DNA from: an uncultured Pelagibacteraceae bacterium
GTDB taxonomy: Bacteria; Pseudomonadota; Alphaproteobacteria; Pelagibacterales; Pelagibacteraceae
Length of the DNA stretch: 64,000 nucleotides
Assembly: GCA_902597875.1 (NCBI GenBank)
Contig: CACJZK010000001.1
Coordinates: 1-64,000, forward strand
Direction: 5' to 3'
Translations under genes and position numbers: made by a program
Shown: positions 52,396 through 63,561 of the stretch, in pieces
Layout of the letters: every line of letters begins with the position of its first letter
Position numbering within the stretch: the stretch's first letter is position 1
The notes under the pieces: model-generated
Databases searched by the model: none
What the model was told of the DNA's origin: nothing
Seen by the model: the letters and a program-made list of their open reading frames with translations, nothing else

Positions 52396-53807
52396 CGAAA
52401 AGTGGGGTCTTTTGGTTAAGAGAAGACTTTAGAATCAAAAGAAACGATGCCTTAACTTACGCTACTTTAAATCATGAAAATGTGTCTGTGGTTTATATTT
52501 TTAAAAAAAAGGAATTTGAAAAAAAAAGAGAGGCAAAACAATGGTGGATATACAAATCTCTTTTAAATTTTGAAAAGGATCTCGATAATTTAAATATAAA
52601 TTTAGAAGTAATTCTGTCCGATTCCTATGAGAGTGCTTTCGACAAAATCTTACAATACAAAAATTTTTCTATCTATTGGAATAAAGTTTATGAACCAGAT
52701 TTCTTAAAATTGGATGAAAAAATAGCACTACATTTAAATAAAAAAAATGTTCCCTATAAGATTTTTAAAGGAAACATTTTAAATGAATTTAATGAAGTTA
52801 AAAAAAATGACAATACTCCATTTAAAGTATTCTCTCCATTTTGGAAAAATGCAGAAAAAATTTATTTAGACAAAGGATTTTCCAAAGATAAATTACCAAA
52901 GAAAAGAAATTCTAAAAGTAAATTTTTAAAGGAATATTCAAAAAAAGAAGATGTACTCAAAGCTGCTCGTTGGCAGGATAAATTTTCAGAATATTGGGAT
53001 CCCTCAGAAAAAGAGGCCTCCAAGGTCTTAAAAAAGTTCTTGAGTGAGAACATAATTAATTATGGAGATCAAAGAGATATTCCTAGCGTCAAAGGCACCT
53101 CAAAACTTTCACCTTATCTAGCCTCTGGACAAATTCATGTGGAAACAATTTGGGAAGAGTGTGAAAAATTAAAAGTTAAAAAAAGAGGTTATAGAAAATT
53201 TATTAATGAATTAGGATGGAGAGAGTTTAGTTATAGTTTGATAAATTATTTTCCAGAAATGTTAAAAGAAAATTTAAGAAAAGAGTTTGATAATTTCCCT
53301 TGGAAAGAAAATAAAAAATTTCTTAGCGCTTGGAAAAAAGGCTTAACAGGCTACCCTATAGTAGATGCTGGAATGCGAGAGTTATATGAATCAGGATGGA
53401 TGCATAATAGAGTTAGAATGATAACAGCTTCTTTTTTAGTAAAACATTTAAGAATACATTGGAAAGAGGGAGAAAAACATTTTCAAAATTGCTTAGTAGA
53501 TTTTAACTCAGCTAATAATACAGCAGGATGGCAGTGGGTTTCAGGTTGTGGTGCAGACGCTGCTCCATATTTTCGAATATTTAATCCTATCCTTCAAGGA
53601 GAAAAATTCGACAAAAAAGGAAGTTATGTAAAAAAGTGGGTCAAAGAATTAAAGGAAATTCCTGAAGAGTTTATTCATAAGCCTTGGGAGATGAAAGATA
53701 AAGTTCAAAACTTCGAATTGGGAAAAAATTATCCTTTTCCTATTGTTGATCATCAGGCGGCTAGAGAGTCGGCTTTGAAAGCCTTTCAGCAAATTAAGAA
53801 AAATTAA
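52392..53807 (+). CDS. phrB: Deoxyribodipyrimidine photolyase
   Basis: Light-driven flavoenzyme repairing UV pyrimidine dimers. Of 471 residues, the N-terminal domain begins with GVFWLREDFRIKRNDALTYA. The FAD domain has KGTSKLSPYLASGQIH, LGWREFSYSLINYFPEML, GYPIVDAGMRELYESGWMHN and WQWVSGCGADAAPYFRIFNP. This is a class I CPD photolyase or close relative; a (6-4) or cryptochrome function cannot be excluded by eye. It suits a surface-ocean lifestyle. Confidence 0.95.
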   Translation: MTKSGVFWLREDFRIKRNDALTYATLNHENVSVVYIFKKKEFEKKREAKQWWIYKSLLNFEKDLDNLNINLEVILSDSYESAFDKILQYKNFSIYWNKVYEPDFLKLDEKIALHLNKKNVPYKIFKGNILNEFNEVKKNDNTPFKVFSPFWKNAEKIYLDKGFSKDKLPKKRNSKSKFLKEYSKKEDVLKAARWQDKFSEYWDPSEKEASKVLKKFLSENIINYGDQRDIPSVKGTSKLSPYLASGQIHVETIWEECEKLKVKKRGYRKFINELGWREFSYSLINYFPEMLKENLRKEFDNFPWKENKKFLSAWKKGLTGYPIVDAGMRELYESGWMHNRVRMITASFLVKHLRIHWKEGEKHFQNCLVDFNSANNTAGWQWVSGCGADAAPYFRIFNPILQGEKFDKKGSYVKKWVKELKEIPEEFIHKPWEMKDKVQNFELGKNYPFPIVDHQAARESALKAFQQIKKN

Positions 53808-56365
53808 ATAGATCCGCAACAATGTTTATATTTTTTTCCTGATCCACAGGGGCATTTCTCATTTCTTTGAATTTTTCGTTTTTTTAAATCATTTTGAATA
53901 TTTTTTTTATCAGATTTTTGCTTTTCGTTATTTGAAGAAACTACTACATTTAGATTAAGTAAGAATTTAATTACATCAGTTTTTATCCTATCCAGTAAAA
54001 TTTCAAAAAGCGTAAAAGCTTCTTTTTTAAATTCTGATAGAGGATCTTTTTGACCATAGCTTCTTAATCCAATAACTTGTCTAAGTTGTTCCAGGTACTG
54101 CAAATGAGATCTCCAAGAAAAATCAATTATTTGTAAGAATATTTTTTTTTCAATGTCATTGTTTTGATCTACTCCTATAAGTTTAACCCTTTCTGTTTTT
54201 TTTGTTTCATATGTGCTTTTGATTTTTTTTGAAAATTCCTCTTTATTTAAGGAGGCTAAATTGATTAATTGATCATCATTTATAGCATTACCAGTAACAC
54301 CTTTAATTGCCGCCAAATAAGTTTTTTTATCGTTGCTTTTTTTATAATCTTCTTTTATTTGCTCAAGGTTATTTGTCGACTCTTCTAAAAAAGAATTCAG
54401 CATTGTAGAGATATCTTTGTCTTTTAAAACATTAAGCCTTTGACTAAAAATCACTTGTCTTTGATCATTCATAACATCATCAAATTTTATTAAATTTTTT
54501 CTAATATCAAAGTTTCTTCCCTCCACTTTTTCTTGAGCTCTTTCAATTGCTTTATTTATCCAAGGATGATCAATAGACTCATTTTCTTTTAATCCGATTT
54601 TTTTTAGCATTCCGTCGATTGACTCAGCGCCAAATATTCGCATTAGCTCGTCTTTTAAACTTATATAAAATATTGAAGTCCCAGGATCACCTTGTCTTCC
54701 AGATCTTCCTCTCAGCTGATTATCAATTCTCCTACTCTCATGTCTTTCAGTGCCTATTATAAACAAACCTCCAAATGACTTTACTTTTTCTTTGTCAGCT
54801 GTTTTTTCAGAACCAGACTCTGCATTCTTATCTAAGATATTCCTATTTCCTCCTAGCTGAATATCTGTTCCTCGTCCGGCCATATTAGTAGCAATTGTGA
54901 TTGCTCCGATTTTACCAGCTTCTGCTACAATTTTTGCTTCTTTATCATGTTGTTTGGCATTTAAAACATTATGTTTTATTTTTTTTTCATATAAAAGTTT
55001 TGATATTTTTTCTGATTTTTCGATGCTAGTAGTTCCAACTAACACTGGTTGACCCTTACTACTACATTCAATAATTTTGTTAGTAATAGCAGAGTATTTT
55101 TCTTTTTCTGTTCTAAAAATTTGATCATTCAAATCTTTTCTAATCATTGGTTTGTTTGTAGGTACTGAGACAACGTTTAATTTATAGATATCAAAAAACT
55201 CCTCAGATTCTGTTAAAGCAGTTCCAGTCATTCCAGATAATTTTCTATAGAGTCTAAAATAATTTTGGTATGTAATGGAGGCAAGAGTTTGATTCTCTTC
55301 CTGAATTTCTACATTTTCTTTTGCCTCTATCGCTTGGTGTAAACCGTCAGAAAATCTTCTACCATCCAGAATTCTTCCGGTAAATTCGTCAATAATCTGA
55401 ACTTTACCCTCTTTAATAATATAATCTGTATCTTTTTTAAAAAGTAAATTTGCTTTTAAAGCTTGATTAATATGATGAACCAAATCTAAGTTTTGAGGAT
55501 CATAAAAATTATTATTTTTTAATATCCCTGCTTGCACTGATAATTTTTCAATTTTGTCTATACCACCATCCGTTAATATTGCGTTTTTATTCTTTTCATC
55601 TATTTCAAAATCTGTTTTTTGTAATTTTTTTATAAAATTATTAGAAGAAATATATTGATTACTTTTGTCCTCAACTCTTCCAGATATAATTAAAGGAGTT
55701 CTAGACTCATCAATTAGTATACTGTCTACCTCATCAACAATACAATAATTATAATCTCTTTGTACCATTTCAGAAATTTCATATTTCATATTATCTCTTA
55801 AATAGTCAAAACCTAGTTCATTGTTTGTTGCATAAGTAATATCGTAAGCATAATTTATTTTTCTCTCACTATCTTCCAAAGCATTAACTATACATCCTGT
55901 TTTTAATCCCAAAAAAGAATATATTTTTCCCATCCATTCCGAGTCTCTTTTTGCCAAATAATCATTCACAGTAACTATGTGAACTCCTTTTCCAGTTAAT
56001 GAATTAAGATAGGCAGGTAAAGTAGAAACGAGCGTTTTTCCTTCACCCGTTTTCATCTCTGCTATTTTTCCATTATGTAAAATTATTCCACCAGCTAATT
56101 GAACGTCATAATGTCTTTCTCCCAAAACCCTCTTTGCAGCCTCTCTTACTAAAGCAAAACTTTCGGGAATTATGGAATTAAGATCCCTACCTTCTTGAAT
56201 ACTTTTTTTTAATAAATAAGTCTTTTCTTTAAATTCATTGTCTTTTAGGGATTTAATATGAGACTCTTGATTATTGATCTGAACGATTAGGGGTTTTATT
56301 TTATCTAATTGTTGTTGATTGCCACTTTTAAATATCTTATTAAGGGTTTTTGTTAGTAAATTCAT
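53804..56365 (-). CDS. secA: Preprotein translocase ATPase SecA
   Basis: Motor of the Sec protein export pathway. Of 853 residues, Walker A is in AEMKTGEGKTLVSTLPAYLN, the DEAD-like box in DEVDSILIDESRTPLI, and the second ATPase domain has TNMAGRGTDIQLGGN and QLRGRSGRQGDPGTS. The C-terminus has the zinc-binding, SecB-interacting CPCGSGKKYKHCCG. Length is normal. It ends 4 bases inside the convergent photolyase gene and is divergent from argJ. Confidence 0.98.
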   Translation of the reverse strand: MNLLTKTLNKIFKSGNQQQLDKIKPLIVQINNQESHIKSLKDNEFKEKTYLLKKSIQEGRDLNSIIPESFALVREAAKRVLGERHYDVQLAGGIILHNGKIAEMKTGEGKTLVSTLPAYLNSLTGKGVHIVTVNDYLAKRDSEWMGKIYSFLGLKTGCIVNALEDSERKINYAYDITYATNNELGFDYLRDNMKYEISEMVQRDYNYCIVDEVDSILIDESRTPLIISGRVEDKSNQYISSNNFIKKLQKTDFEIDEKNKNAILTDGGIDKIEKLSVQAGILKNNNFYDPQNLDLVHHINQALKANLLFKKDTDYIIKEGKVQIIDEFTGRILDGRRFSDGLHQAIEAKENVEIQEENQTLASITYQNYFRLYRKLSGMTGTALTESEEFFDIYKLNVVSVPTNKPMIRKDLNDQIFRTEKEKYSAITNKIIECSSKGQPVLVGTTSIEKSEKISKLLYEKKIKHNVLNAKQHDKEAKIVAEAGKIGAITIATNMAGRGTDIQLGGNRNILDKNAESGSEKTADKEKVKSFGGLFIIGTERHESRRIDNQLRGRSGRQGDPGTSIFYISLKDELMRIFGAESIDGMLKKIGLKENESIDHPWINKAIERAQEKVEGRNFDIRKNLIKFDDVMNDQRQVIFSQRLNVLKDKDISTMLNSFLEESTNNLEQIKEDYKKSNDKKTYLAAIKGVTGNAINDDQLINLASLNKEEFSKKIKSTYETKKTERVKLIGVDQNNDIEKKIFLQIIDFSWRSHLQYLEQLRQVIGLRSYGQKDPLSEFKKEAFTLFEILLDRIKTDVIKFLLNLNVVVSSNNEKQKSDKKNIQNDLKKRKIQRNEKCPCGSGKKYKHCCGSI

Positions 56366-56434
56366 ATTAATAGATTTATAACTTAGTTTTAATACTTCTA
56401 TATATGTATTTATATTTCAAATAAAATAGCATTT
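56366..56434. promoter_or_regulatory. Divergent promoter region between secA and argJ
   Basis: Sixty-nine bases between divergent start codons, almost entirely A/T, with several TATAT- and TAAAAT-like hexamers that could act as -10 elements (for example AAATAAAAT shortly before argJ). No unambiguous -35 is visible. Promoter content is inferred from gene orientation. Confidence 0.35.
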
Positions 56435-57739
56435 ATGACAATAAATTTAAAAAATTTCCTCAATGATAAAAGAAAAATGTCAAAAATGGGGGAGTTTCAA
56501 GAACTAAAAACTATAGACGGTCTCGAGATATCCTCAGTATCTGCTGACTTATATAATAATGGCAGAGATGATTTGTCTTTATTTTATTTTAAAGAGGGAG
56601 CAAATTATGCATCTCTTCAAACTACAAATAGCATAATCTCTGAGTCATTAGTTTGGAATCAAAAATCAAACAAAAAATCAATTAAAGCATTAATTGTTAA
56701 CACAAAAAATGCAAATACATTTACAGGCAACCAGGGTTTAGAAAGTTTAGATGAAATAGCAAAAAATTTATCAAAGACACTTACTTTAAGAGAATCGCAA
56801 AGTGAAGAGGGCGTAAATGAAGCTGTAAAAATAAAAGATATATTATTTGCTTCAACTGGTGTTATTGGTGAAAAATTTCCAGCTGATAAAATAAATCAAA
56901 GAGTTCAAGAACTTGTAGACAAATTAAGACCGGATCAAAATAAACTTATTTGGTTAAAAACAGCATCTGCTATTATGACAACAGATACAAAACCTAAACT
57001 AGCTTATGAAGAATTTACCGTTGGAAATAAAATGATCAGAATAGCTGGTTTAGCCAAAGGTTCTGGTATGATTGCTCCTAATTTAGCCACCATGCTTTCA
57101 TTTATTTTTACAGATGTCGAGATCCCTTCTAATATATTAAGGATATTACTTAAAAGAGTTGCTCAAAATTCTTTCAATGCTATTACAGTTGACAATGATC
57201 AATCTACTAATGATTTGATAGCCATTTTCTCTACAAAGAAAGTTAAAATTGGGCATAATAGAAATATAACTGATCCCATTATTCAAAAGTTTGAATCAGC
57301 TCTAAAAAAACTTACATTAAATTTAGCAAAACAAATAGTTGTTGATGGTGAGGGAGCCAAAAAATTTATAACTGTTAAAATCATAAATGCAAAGTCAATC
57401 ACCAGTGCAAAAAAAATTGGTTTTTCAATAGCTAATTCTCCATTAGTAAAAACAGCAGTTGCAGGAGAAGATCCAAACTGGGGAAGAATTGTAATGGGTA
57501 TTGGTAAGTCGGGAGAAAAAATTGACAGTGAAAAATTAATAATCAAAATTGGTGGCATGGTAGTAGCTGAGGATGGTAAAATTTCTGAAACCTATGATGA
57601 AAAAAAACTAAAAGAGTATATGAATTGGGATTCTGTAATTATCGAAATCGATTTAAATCAAGGCAATGAAACTTTTGAATGTTTTACCTGCGATTTTACC
57701 AAAGACTATATCAATATAAATACCAACTACAGAAATTGA
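56435..57739 (+). CDS. argJ: Glutamate N-acetyltransferase / amino-acid acetyltransferase
   Basis: Bifunctional arginine enzyme recycling the acetyl group from acetylornithine to glutamate. Of 434 residues, LIVNTKNANTFTGNQG corresponds to the family VNxGNANAxTG loop (here with Lys for Gly). GSGMIAPNLATMLSFIFTD contains the autocleavage Ala-Thr site that generates the alpha and beta chains, and GEDPNWGRIVMGIGKSG is conserved. Length is slightly above average. It supplies ArgB, encoded at 44205. Confidence 0.96.
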   Translation: MTINLKNFLNDKRKMSKMGEFQELKTIDGLEISSVSADLYNNGRDDLSLFYFKEGANYASLQTTNSIISESLVWNQKSNKKSIKALIVNTKNANTFTGNQGLESLDEIAKNLSKTLTLRESQSEEGVNEAVKIKDILFASTGVIGEKFPADKINQRVQELVDKLRPDQNKLIWLKTASAIMTTDTKPKLAYEEFTVGNKMIRIAGLAKGSGMIAPNLATMLSFIFTDVEIPSNILRILLKRVAQNSFNAITVDNDQSTNDLIAIFSTKKVKIGHNRNITDPIIQKFESALKKLTLNLAKQIVVDGEGAKKFITVKIINAKSITSAKKIGFSIANSPLVKTAVAGEDPNWGRIVMGIGKSGEKIDSEKLIIKIGGMVVAEDGKISETYDEKKLKEYMNWDSVIIEIDLNQGNETFECFTCDFTKDYININTNYRN

Positions 57740-57777
57740 CTATTGAAAAATTAAATTAAATAATTATCCTTTATCTA

Positions 57778-58203
57778 ATGATTAAATATATTTTAAAATG
57801 TAAAAATAAACATGAGTTTGAGAGCTGGTTTTTAAATTCAATTGAATTTGAGAAATTAAAAAAGAAAAAACTTATAAAATGTATTTATTGTAAATCTCAC
57901 AATATTGAAAAATCAATTATGTCACCAAAAATAGTAGGATCTTCAAAAAAAGAATTAGAAAATTTGTCATCAAATAAAGAATTTGTTAAAATCAAAAAAG
58001 ATCTTATAAAAATTAGAAAATTTGTTGAAAAAAATTTTGAGTACGTTGGCAAAAGATTTCCTCAAGAGGTTAGAAATGTATATTATGATAAAAGAAAAAA
58101 TAATAACATTTATGGCTCTGCTTCACCCAAAGAAAGAGAAGAATTAAAGGATGAAGGCATCGAATTAACTTCTGTTCCATGGATTAAAGATAAAGAAAAT
58201 TAG
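57778..58203 (+). CDS. DUF1178 family protein
   Basis: A 141-residue protein: MIKYILKCKNKHEFESWF with a first Cys, then IKCIYCKSHNIEKSIMSP with a CxxC pair, matching the zinc-ribbon-like N-terminus of DUF1178. The C-terminal half has VGKRFPQEVRNVYYDKR and KEREELKDEGIELTSVPW, both typical. The function is unknown. It ends 4 bases into the convergent ubiG. Confidence 0.88.
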   Translation: MIKYILKCKNKHEFESWFLNSIEFEKLKKKKLIKCIYCKSHNIEKSIMSPKIVGSSKKELENLSSNKEFVKIKKDLIKIRKFVEKNFEYVGKRFPQEVRNVYYDKRKNNNIYGSASPKEREELKDEGIELTSVPWIKDKEN

Positions 58204-58919
58204 TTTTTTGAGACAGTTATTATGTAATTAACCGAAACGTCTTTAGTTTTTTTCCAATTTTTTAAAAATGGATTAAAGCTCAAACCGCTAAGATCTTTTG
58301 TATGAAATCCTATTTCACTAAGCATTTTCTCTAGTTCCTCGGGTTTTAAAAATTTATTCCAATCATGTGTTCCTATCGGAAGCCATCTTAGAACGTATTC
58401 TGCGCCAATAATTGCTTTTATATATGAACTAAATGTTCTATTAAGTGTTGCTGTAAACATTATTCCACCTTTCTTTAAAAGATTAAAACATGATTTTAAA
58501 TATAAATCTAAATTGTCAACATGCTCTACTACTTCAAGATTTAAAATAATATCAAATTTTTCATTACTATCCATTTGCTCTGGTGATTTGTTTAAATACT
58601 TAATATCAAATTTATTTTTCTTAGCGTGAATTTTAGCTACTTTGATATTTTTTAAAGAGGCATCTATACCAGTTACATCGGCTCCAAGTCTGTACATCGG
58701 TTCACTTATAAGACCTCCACCACAACCAATATCTAAAATTTTTAAATTTTTTAAAGGTAATTTTTTATCACCCTTGAAATGTCCAGAGCAAATATCAACA
58801 ATGTATTTAATTCTAGCTGGGTTAAACATATGAAGAGGTTTGAATTTCCCCTCAACATCCCACCATTCATCAGCTAGTACTGAAAACTTTTGAATTTCTT
58901 CCTTATTTATTGTAGTCAT
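58200..58919 (-). CDS. ubiG: Ubiquinone O-methyltransferase UbiG
   Basis: SAM-dependent enzyme performing both O-methylations in ubiquinone synthesis. Of 239 residues, FSVLADEWWDVEGKFKPLH is the UbiG N-terminal signature; ILDIGCGGGLISEPMYRLGA is the SAM-binding motif and TLNRTFSSYIKAIIGAEYVL a conserved membrane-binding-like segment. It is divergent from lysC over 55 A/T-rich bases and complements ubiA at 8696. Confidence 0.96.
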   Translation of the reverse strand: MTTINKEEIQKFSVLADEWWDVEGKFKPLHMFNPARIKYIVDICSGHFKGDKKLPLKNLKILDIGCGGGLISEPMYRLGADVTGIDASLKNIKVAKIHAKKNKFDIKYLNKSPEQMDSNEKFDIILNLEVVEHVDNLDLYLKSCFNLLKKGGIMFTATLNRTFSSYIKAIIGAEYVLRWLPIGTHDWNKFLKPEELEKMLSEIGFHTKDLSGLSFNPFLKNWKKTKDVSVNYIITVSKN

Positions 58920-58974
58920 TTATTTCTTAATTAACTTATTTTTAACTTAATTAATTATATATTAAACTCTTAGT

Positions 58975-60186
58975 ATGACAAAAAAAGTATTAAAATTTGG
59001 CGGAACCTCTTTGGGTTCAATAGACAGAATAATTCATGCTGCAAATATCGTAAAAAATGAATATTCTAGAGGAAATCAGATAATAGTTGTGGTTTCTGCC
59101 ATGGCAGGGAAAACCAATGAGCTAATAAGTCAATCTAATTCTATATCTAATAAATTTAACAAAAGAGAGTTAGATGTTCTTTTATCCTCTGGCGAACAAG
59201 TTACATGTGCTCTAATGTCCGGTGCATTAATTGAACTTGGCATAAAATCAAAATCTTGGATGAGTTGGCAGATCCCTATTTTAACGACCGGAGAACATAC
59301 TAACTCCAGAATAGAAAATTTAAATGTTGAAAAAATTAACGCTTATTTATCTGAAGGAGGAGTTGCGGTTGTGCCAGGTTTTCAAGGTATATCTAAAAAT
59401 GGAGATACTACTACCATTGGTAGAGGAGGCTCAGATGCGTCTGCAGTAGCATTAGCAAAACTTTTTGGTACTGATAGTTGTGAAATCTATACAGATGTTG
59501 ATGGAGTACACTCTACTGATCCAAACAAAATTCCATTAGCAAAAAAAATTGAAAAGATTTCATATGAGGAAATGTTGGAGCTTTCATCTTTGGGCGCAAA
59601 AGTTATGCAACCGTCAGCTGTTCAAACTGCAATGATGTATGATATTCCTCTTCAAGTAAGATCCACTTTTACTGACAGGAAAGGTACAGAAATATTTACT
59701 CAAGAGAGCATCGATTACACAAAAATTGTGACTGGAGTGGCCTATTCTAAAGATGATGCAAAAATTACATTAATAGCCGTTGAAGACAAACCTGGAGTTG
59801 CTGCAGATATATTTGAACCTTTAGGATTAAATCAAATAAATGTTGACATGGTTATTCAAAATATTTCTTTAGATGGAAAAACTACAGATTTAACATTCAC
59901 AATTAAAAGGGATGATTTAGAAAAAACTCTTAATACCTTGAAATCTAATAAAAAAATCAAATTTAAAAATCTTAGTCACAATGATAAAGTTTCAAAGATT
60001 TCAGTTGTTGGAGCAGGCATGGTAAGCACACCAGGAGTGACATTTAAAATGTTTAGAGCGTTAGCTGATGAAAATATTAATATTTTGGCAATTTCTACCT
60101 CTGAAATAAAAATATCTGCAATTATAGAAGAAAAAAACACTTTGAAAGCTGTTAAAAAACTGCATACAATTTTTGATTTAGATTAA
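58975..60186 (+). CDS. lysC: Aspartate kinase
   Basis: First enzyme of the aspartate family pathway to lysine, threonine, methionine and DAP. Of 403 residues, [15 protein letters not shown] is the kinase signature, [20 protein letters not shown] the ATP/Asp site, and [18 protein letters not shown] is conserved. Two ACT domains form the C-terminal part ([13 protein letters not shown] and [20 protein letters not shown]), implying end-product feedback. thrB, thrC, dapD and dapE act downstream in the same window. Confidence 0.97.
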   Translation: MTKKVLKFGGTSLGSIDRIIHAANIVKNEYSRGNQIIVVVSAMAGKTNELISQSNSISNKFNKRELDVLLSSGEQVTCALMSGALIELGIKSKSWMSWQIPILTTGEHTNSRIENLNVEKINAYLSEGGVAVVPGFQGISKNGDTTTIGRGGSDASAVALAKLFGTDSCEIYTDVDGVHSTDPNKIPLAKKIEKISYEEMLELSSLGAKVMQPSAVQTAMMYDIPLQVRSTFTDRKGTEIFTQESIDYTKIVTGVAYSKDDAKITLIAVEDKPGVAADIFEPLGLNQINVDMVIQNISLDGKTTDLTFTIKRDDLEKTLNTLKSNKKIKFKNLSHNDKVSKISVVGAGMVSTPGVTFKMFRALADENINILAISTSEIKISAIIEEKNTLKAVKKLHTIFDLD

Positions 60187-60187
60187 A

Positions 60188-61279
60188 ATGGAAATTAGAC
60201 CTCATCGCATAATTAAAAGAAAAAAGACGAAAAAGATTAATGTTGGGAAAGTAAACATAGGCGGTGACTCAATTATCTCTGTACAATCTATGACTAATAC
60301 CCTTACTACAGATATTAAAGCAACAATAAATCAAATTAATCAGTTGGAAGATGCTGGAGCAGATATAGTAAGAGTTTCTTGTCCGGATGAAAAATCTACT
60401 TTAAGCTTAAAAGAGATTTCAAAAGAAGTTTCTGTGCCGCTAGTTGCTGATATTCATTTCCATTATAAAAGAGCTATAGAGGCTGCTAAGAATGGGGCAA
60501 AATGCTTAAGAATTAATCCAGGCAACATTGGCTCAGCTGAAAGAGTTTTGGAAGTAGTAAAAGCTGCTAAAGACCACGACTGCTCAATAAGAATCGGAGT
60601 TAACGCCGGGTCTTTGGACAAAACATTGTTAGAAAAATACAAAGAGCCATGTCCTGAAGCTTTAGTTGAAAGCGCTATGTATAATGTAAAATTGTTCGAG
60701 GATAATAATTTTTACAATTTTAAAATTAGCGTCAAATCCTCTGATGTTTTTTTAGCAATTAAATCCTATGAAAAATTATCTGAAGCTTGTGATTATCCTC
60801 TGCATTTAGGTATTACAGAAGCAGGAAGTTTATTGACTGGAAGCATTAAATCATCAATAGGTATAGGACAGCTTTTGATGAAAGGTATAGGTGACACAAT
60901 AAGAGTTTCTTTATCAGCTGATCCAATTGAAGAAATAAAAGCTGGTTATGAAATTTTAAAATCTTTAAATATTAGATCTAGAGGAGTGCAAATTATTTCA
61001 TGTCCTTCATGTGCTAGGCAGGCATTTCCTGTTATTGATACAGTAAAAATATTGGAGGAGAAATTATCACATATCAAAAAACCTATAACTTTATCGATTA
61101 TAGGCTGCGTAGTTAATGGACCAGGAGAAGCAGCGCAAACAGAAGTTGGTCTTACTGGCGGTGGACAAGATAATAATTTATTGTATTTATCAGGAATACC
61201 TCATACTAAAGTGCCCAGCAAAGATATCATAAATAAAGTAATCCAATTAGTTGAAGAAAAAGTAAAACACTCCAATTAA
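60188..61279 (+). CDS. ispG: 4-hydroxy-3-methylbut-2-en-1-yl diphosphate synthase
   Basis: Penultimate MEP-pathway enzyme, 4Fe-4S dependent. Of 363 residues, [17 protein letters not shown] and [19 protein letters not shown] are characteristic, and [11 protein letters not shown] plus [12 protein letters not shown] supply the three cluster Cys. The compact length is that of the bacterial form without the plant insert. It follows lysC by one base and precedes prfA by 2. IspH, the next step, is encoded at 23338. Confidence 0.97.
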   Translation: MEIRPHRIIKRKKTKKINVGKVNIGGDSIISVQSMTNTLTTDIKATINQINQLEDAGADIVRVSCPDEKSTLSLKEISKEVSVPLVADIHFHYKRAIEAAKNGAKCLRINPGNIGSAERVLEVVKAAKDHDCSIRIGVNAGSLDKTLLEKYKEPCPEALVESAMYNVKLFEDNNFYNFKISVKSSDVFLAIKSYEKLSEACDYPLHLGITEAGSLLTGSIKSSIGIGQLLMKGIGDTIRVSLSADPIEEIKAGYEILKSLNIRSRGVQIISCPSCARQAFPVIDTVKILEEKLSHIKKPITLSIIGCVVNGPGEAAQTEVGLTGGGQDNNLLYLSGIPHTKVPSKDIINKVIQLVEEKVKHSN

Positions 61280-61281
61280 AA

Positions 61282-62355
61282 ATGATACCTATTAAAAAAG
61301 TTGAGGCGATTATCGATAAGCATAATTCTTTAGAAAAAGAACTTTCAAGCGGAAAAGTAGACTCTAAAAATTATGCAAAAAAATCAAAAGAATATTCTGA
61401 TTTAGAAAATATAATTACATTAGCCCGTGAATATTTAAATTTTGAAAAAAACAAAAAAGAACTAGATCAAATTATTAATGACAGTAAAAGTGATAAAGAG
61501 ATGATTGCTTTAGCAAAAAAAGAATTGATTGAACTAAAACAACTTAAAGAAAATTATGAAAATAAACTAAAAATTTTTCTTTTGCCCAAAGATGATGACG
61601 ACAAAAAAAATGCTATAGTAGAAATTAGAGCTGGTACTGGAGGGTTAGAAGCGACACTATTTTGCTCTGATTTGTTTAAAATGTACGAAAAAGTTTGCTC
61701 TAAAAAAAAATGGAAAATGGAAATTATAAGCATTTCTAAGAGTGAGGCAGGTGGTTTTAAAGAAGTGATTTTTTTAGTCAATGGTAATAATATATATTCC
61801 TATCTTAAATATGAATCCGGAGTTCATAGAGTTCAAAGAGTGCCATCCACTGAAACACAAGGTAGAGTTCATACATCTGCAGCGACTGTAGCTGTGTTAC
61901 CTGAAGCAGAGGAAGTAGATATTCAAATTAAAGAGTCTGATCTAAGAATAGATGTGTTTAGATCTGGAGGACCTGGTGGGCAATCTGTAAACACAACAGA
62001 CAGCGCAGTTAGAATTACACATATTCCCTCAGGAGTAGTTGTAAGTCAACAGGATGAAAAATCTCAACATAAAAATAAGGCTAAAGCACTTAAAATATTA
62101 AGAGCAAGAGTTTATGAGGCAGAAAAAAATAAAAGGGACAAAGAAAGATCAAGCAATAGAAAAAGTCAAATTGGTACTGGTGATAGATCTGAGAGGATAA
62201 GAACTTATAATTTTCCACAAGGAAGAGTAACTGACCATAGAATAAATTTAACTCTTCATAAACTAGATGAATTTCTTGGTGGAGAGGTTCATGAGGAAAT
62301 GAATGAGAGTTTGAGGTTAAGGGAACAGGATTTAAAACTTAAAAATTTAGAATGA
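61282..62355 (+). CDS. prfA: Peptide chain release factor 1
   Basis: Terminates translation at UAA and UAG. Of 357 residues, [17 protein letters not shown] contains the stop-codon-recognising P-x-T tripeptide (Pro-Ser-Thr, where Pro-Ala-Thr is commonest), and [11 protein letters not shown] the GGQ peptidyl-tRNA hydrolysis motif. It overlaps prmC, whose product methylates the GGQ glutamine, by 4 bases. Confidence 0.98.
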   Translation: MIPIKKVEAIIDKHNSLEKELSSGKVDSKNYAKKSKEYSDLENIITLAREYLNFEKNKKELDQIINDSKSDKEMIALAKKELIELKQLKENYENKLKIFLLPKDDDDKKNAIVEIRAGTGGLEATLFCSDLFKMYEKVCSKKKWKMEIISISKSEAGGFKEVIFLVNGNNIYSYLKYESGVHRVQRVPSTETQGRVHTSAATVAVLPEAEEVDIQIKESDLRIDVFRSGGPGGQSVNTTDSAVRITHIPSGVVVSQQDEKSQHKNKAKALKILRARVYEAEKNKRDKERSSNRKSQIGTGDRSERIRTYNFPQGRVTDHRINLTLHKLDEFLGGEVHEEMNESLRLREQDLKLKNLE

Positions 62356-63197
62356 CCCAAATTAATGAACTAATAAAGAAAGGATATAAAATTTTGAAAC
62401 AAAATTTAGTTTCAACTTATCAATTAGATACGGAACTTATTTTGTCTAATGTTTTGAACAAGCCCAGGGAAAAAATATTGACTGAGTTTAATAAAGATAT
62501 ATCAGAAGAATTAGTTCAGAATTTTTATAAACTTCTTCTTAGAAGAGCAAGAAAGGAACCAATCGCTTATATTTTCAGGGAGAAGGAATTTTGGAGTAAA
62601 AAATTTTTTGTAAATAATGATACATTAATCCCTAGGCCTGAAACTGAATTAATGATTGAAAAAACGTCTAAATATTTTTATGGTAAAAAACCATTTATCC
62701 TGGATGCGGGAACAGGATCTGGATGTATATTACTATCACTTTTAAAAGAAAATCAAAAAAGTAGAGGAATTGGTATTGATATCTCTAATAAAGCTATAAA
62801 AGTTGCAAAAAATAATGCAAACAAATTAGGACTTTCTACAAGGTCAAAATTTTATAAAAGATCTATAGATGAAACTTTAAATAATAAATTTGATCTAATA
62901 GTTTCTAACCCTCCATATTTAACAAGCAGTCAAATAAAAAACTTGCCACAGGACATAAAAAAATATGAACCCAGAATAGCTCTTAAAGGGGGAAATGATG
63001 GGCTTGACGTGATTAAAAAAGTTATCTACAAATCTAAGTCTATCTTAAAAAAAAAAGGTATGCTTGCCTTAGAAATAGGCAATGGGCAACATTTAAAAGT
63101 TATAAAAATTTTAAAGTCCAATAATTTTAGGAAAGTTTTATTAGTAAAAGATTATCAAGACAATGTTAGATGTATAATAAGCGTATTAGAGAATTAA
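62352..63197 (+). CDS. prmC: Release factor glutamine N5-methyltransferase
   Basis: Methylates the GGQ glutamine of release factors. Of 281 residues, an N-terminal helical domain precedes [20 protein letters not shown] and [25 protein letters not shown] binds SAM and [14 protein letters not shown] carries the catalytic NPPY. The order prfA-prmC-DUF4167 is common in Alphaproteobacteria. Confidence 0.96.
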   Translation: MTQINELIKKGYKILKQNLVSTYQLDTELILSNVLNKPREKILTEFNKDISEELVQNFYKLLLRRARKEPIAYIFREKEFWSKKFFVNNDTLIPRPETELMIEKTSKYFYGKKPFILDAGTGSGCILLSLLKENQKSRGIGIDISNKAIKVAKNNANKLGLSTRSKFYKRSIDETLNNKFDLIVSNPPYLTSSQIKNLPQDIKKYEPRIALKGGNDGLDVIKKVIYKSKSILKKKGMLALEIGNGQHLKVIKILKSNNFRKVLLVKDYQDNVRCIISVLEN

Positions 63198-63207
63198 GCT
63201 TTAAAAT

Positions 63208-63561
63208 ATGAATAATCAAAGAAGAAGATTTAGACCGAGACAACAAAAAAATAATTTTAGAAGAAGAAATAACAACAATTCTTCAGTCAACAATAATTAT
63301 TTTCAAGGCAGCGGTGGAAGCAATCATTTTCACAGAAATGGTTCTGCTAAAAATCCTTATAATTTAGAAAAGGCGATACAAAAATATACACAACTAGCTA
63401 AAGATGCTTTGAGTTCTGGAGATCCCATTCTTTCTGAAAACTATTATCAGCATGCAGACCATTACAGCAGAAGATTAAGTGAAATTAATGATAAAGCTAA
63501 AGAAGTTGTTTCAGTTAAAGAAGATATAAAAGAGGTTAAAACTAACGAAACACAAAATTAA
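63208..63561 (+). CDS. DUF4167 domain protein
   Basis: A 117-residue protein. The first 45 residues are low-complexity, rich in Arg, Asn and Gln (MNNQRRRFRPRQQKNNFRRR), and look disordered and RNA-binding-like. The DUF4167 core follows: NPYNLEKAIQKYTQLAKDAL and SGDPILSENYYQHADHY. It is conserved downstream of prmC in Alphaproteobacteria. The function is unknown; a ribosome or RNA link is a guess from composition and neighbours. Confidence 0.9.
   Translation: MNNQRRRFRPRQQKNNFRRRNNNNSSVNNNYFQGSGGSNHFHRNGSAKNPYNLEKAIQKYTQLAKDALSSGDPILSENYYQHADHYSRRLSEINDKAKEVVSVKEDIKEVKTNETQN

Noticed and set aside
58920-58974. Riboswitch (lysine type) ahead of lysC
   Set aside because: The gap is only 55 bases of nearly pure A/T with a repeated CTTAATTAA; far too short for a lysine riboswitch.
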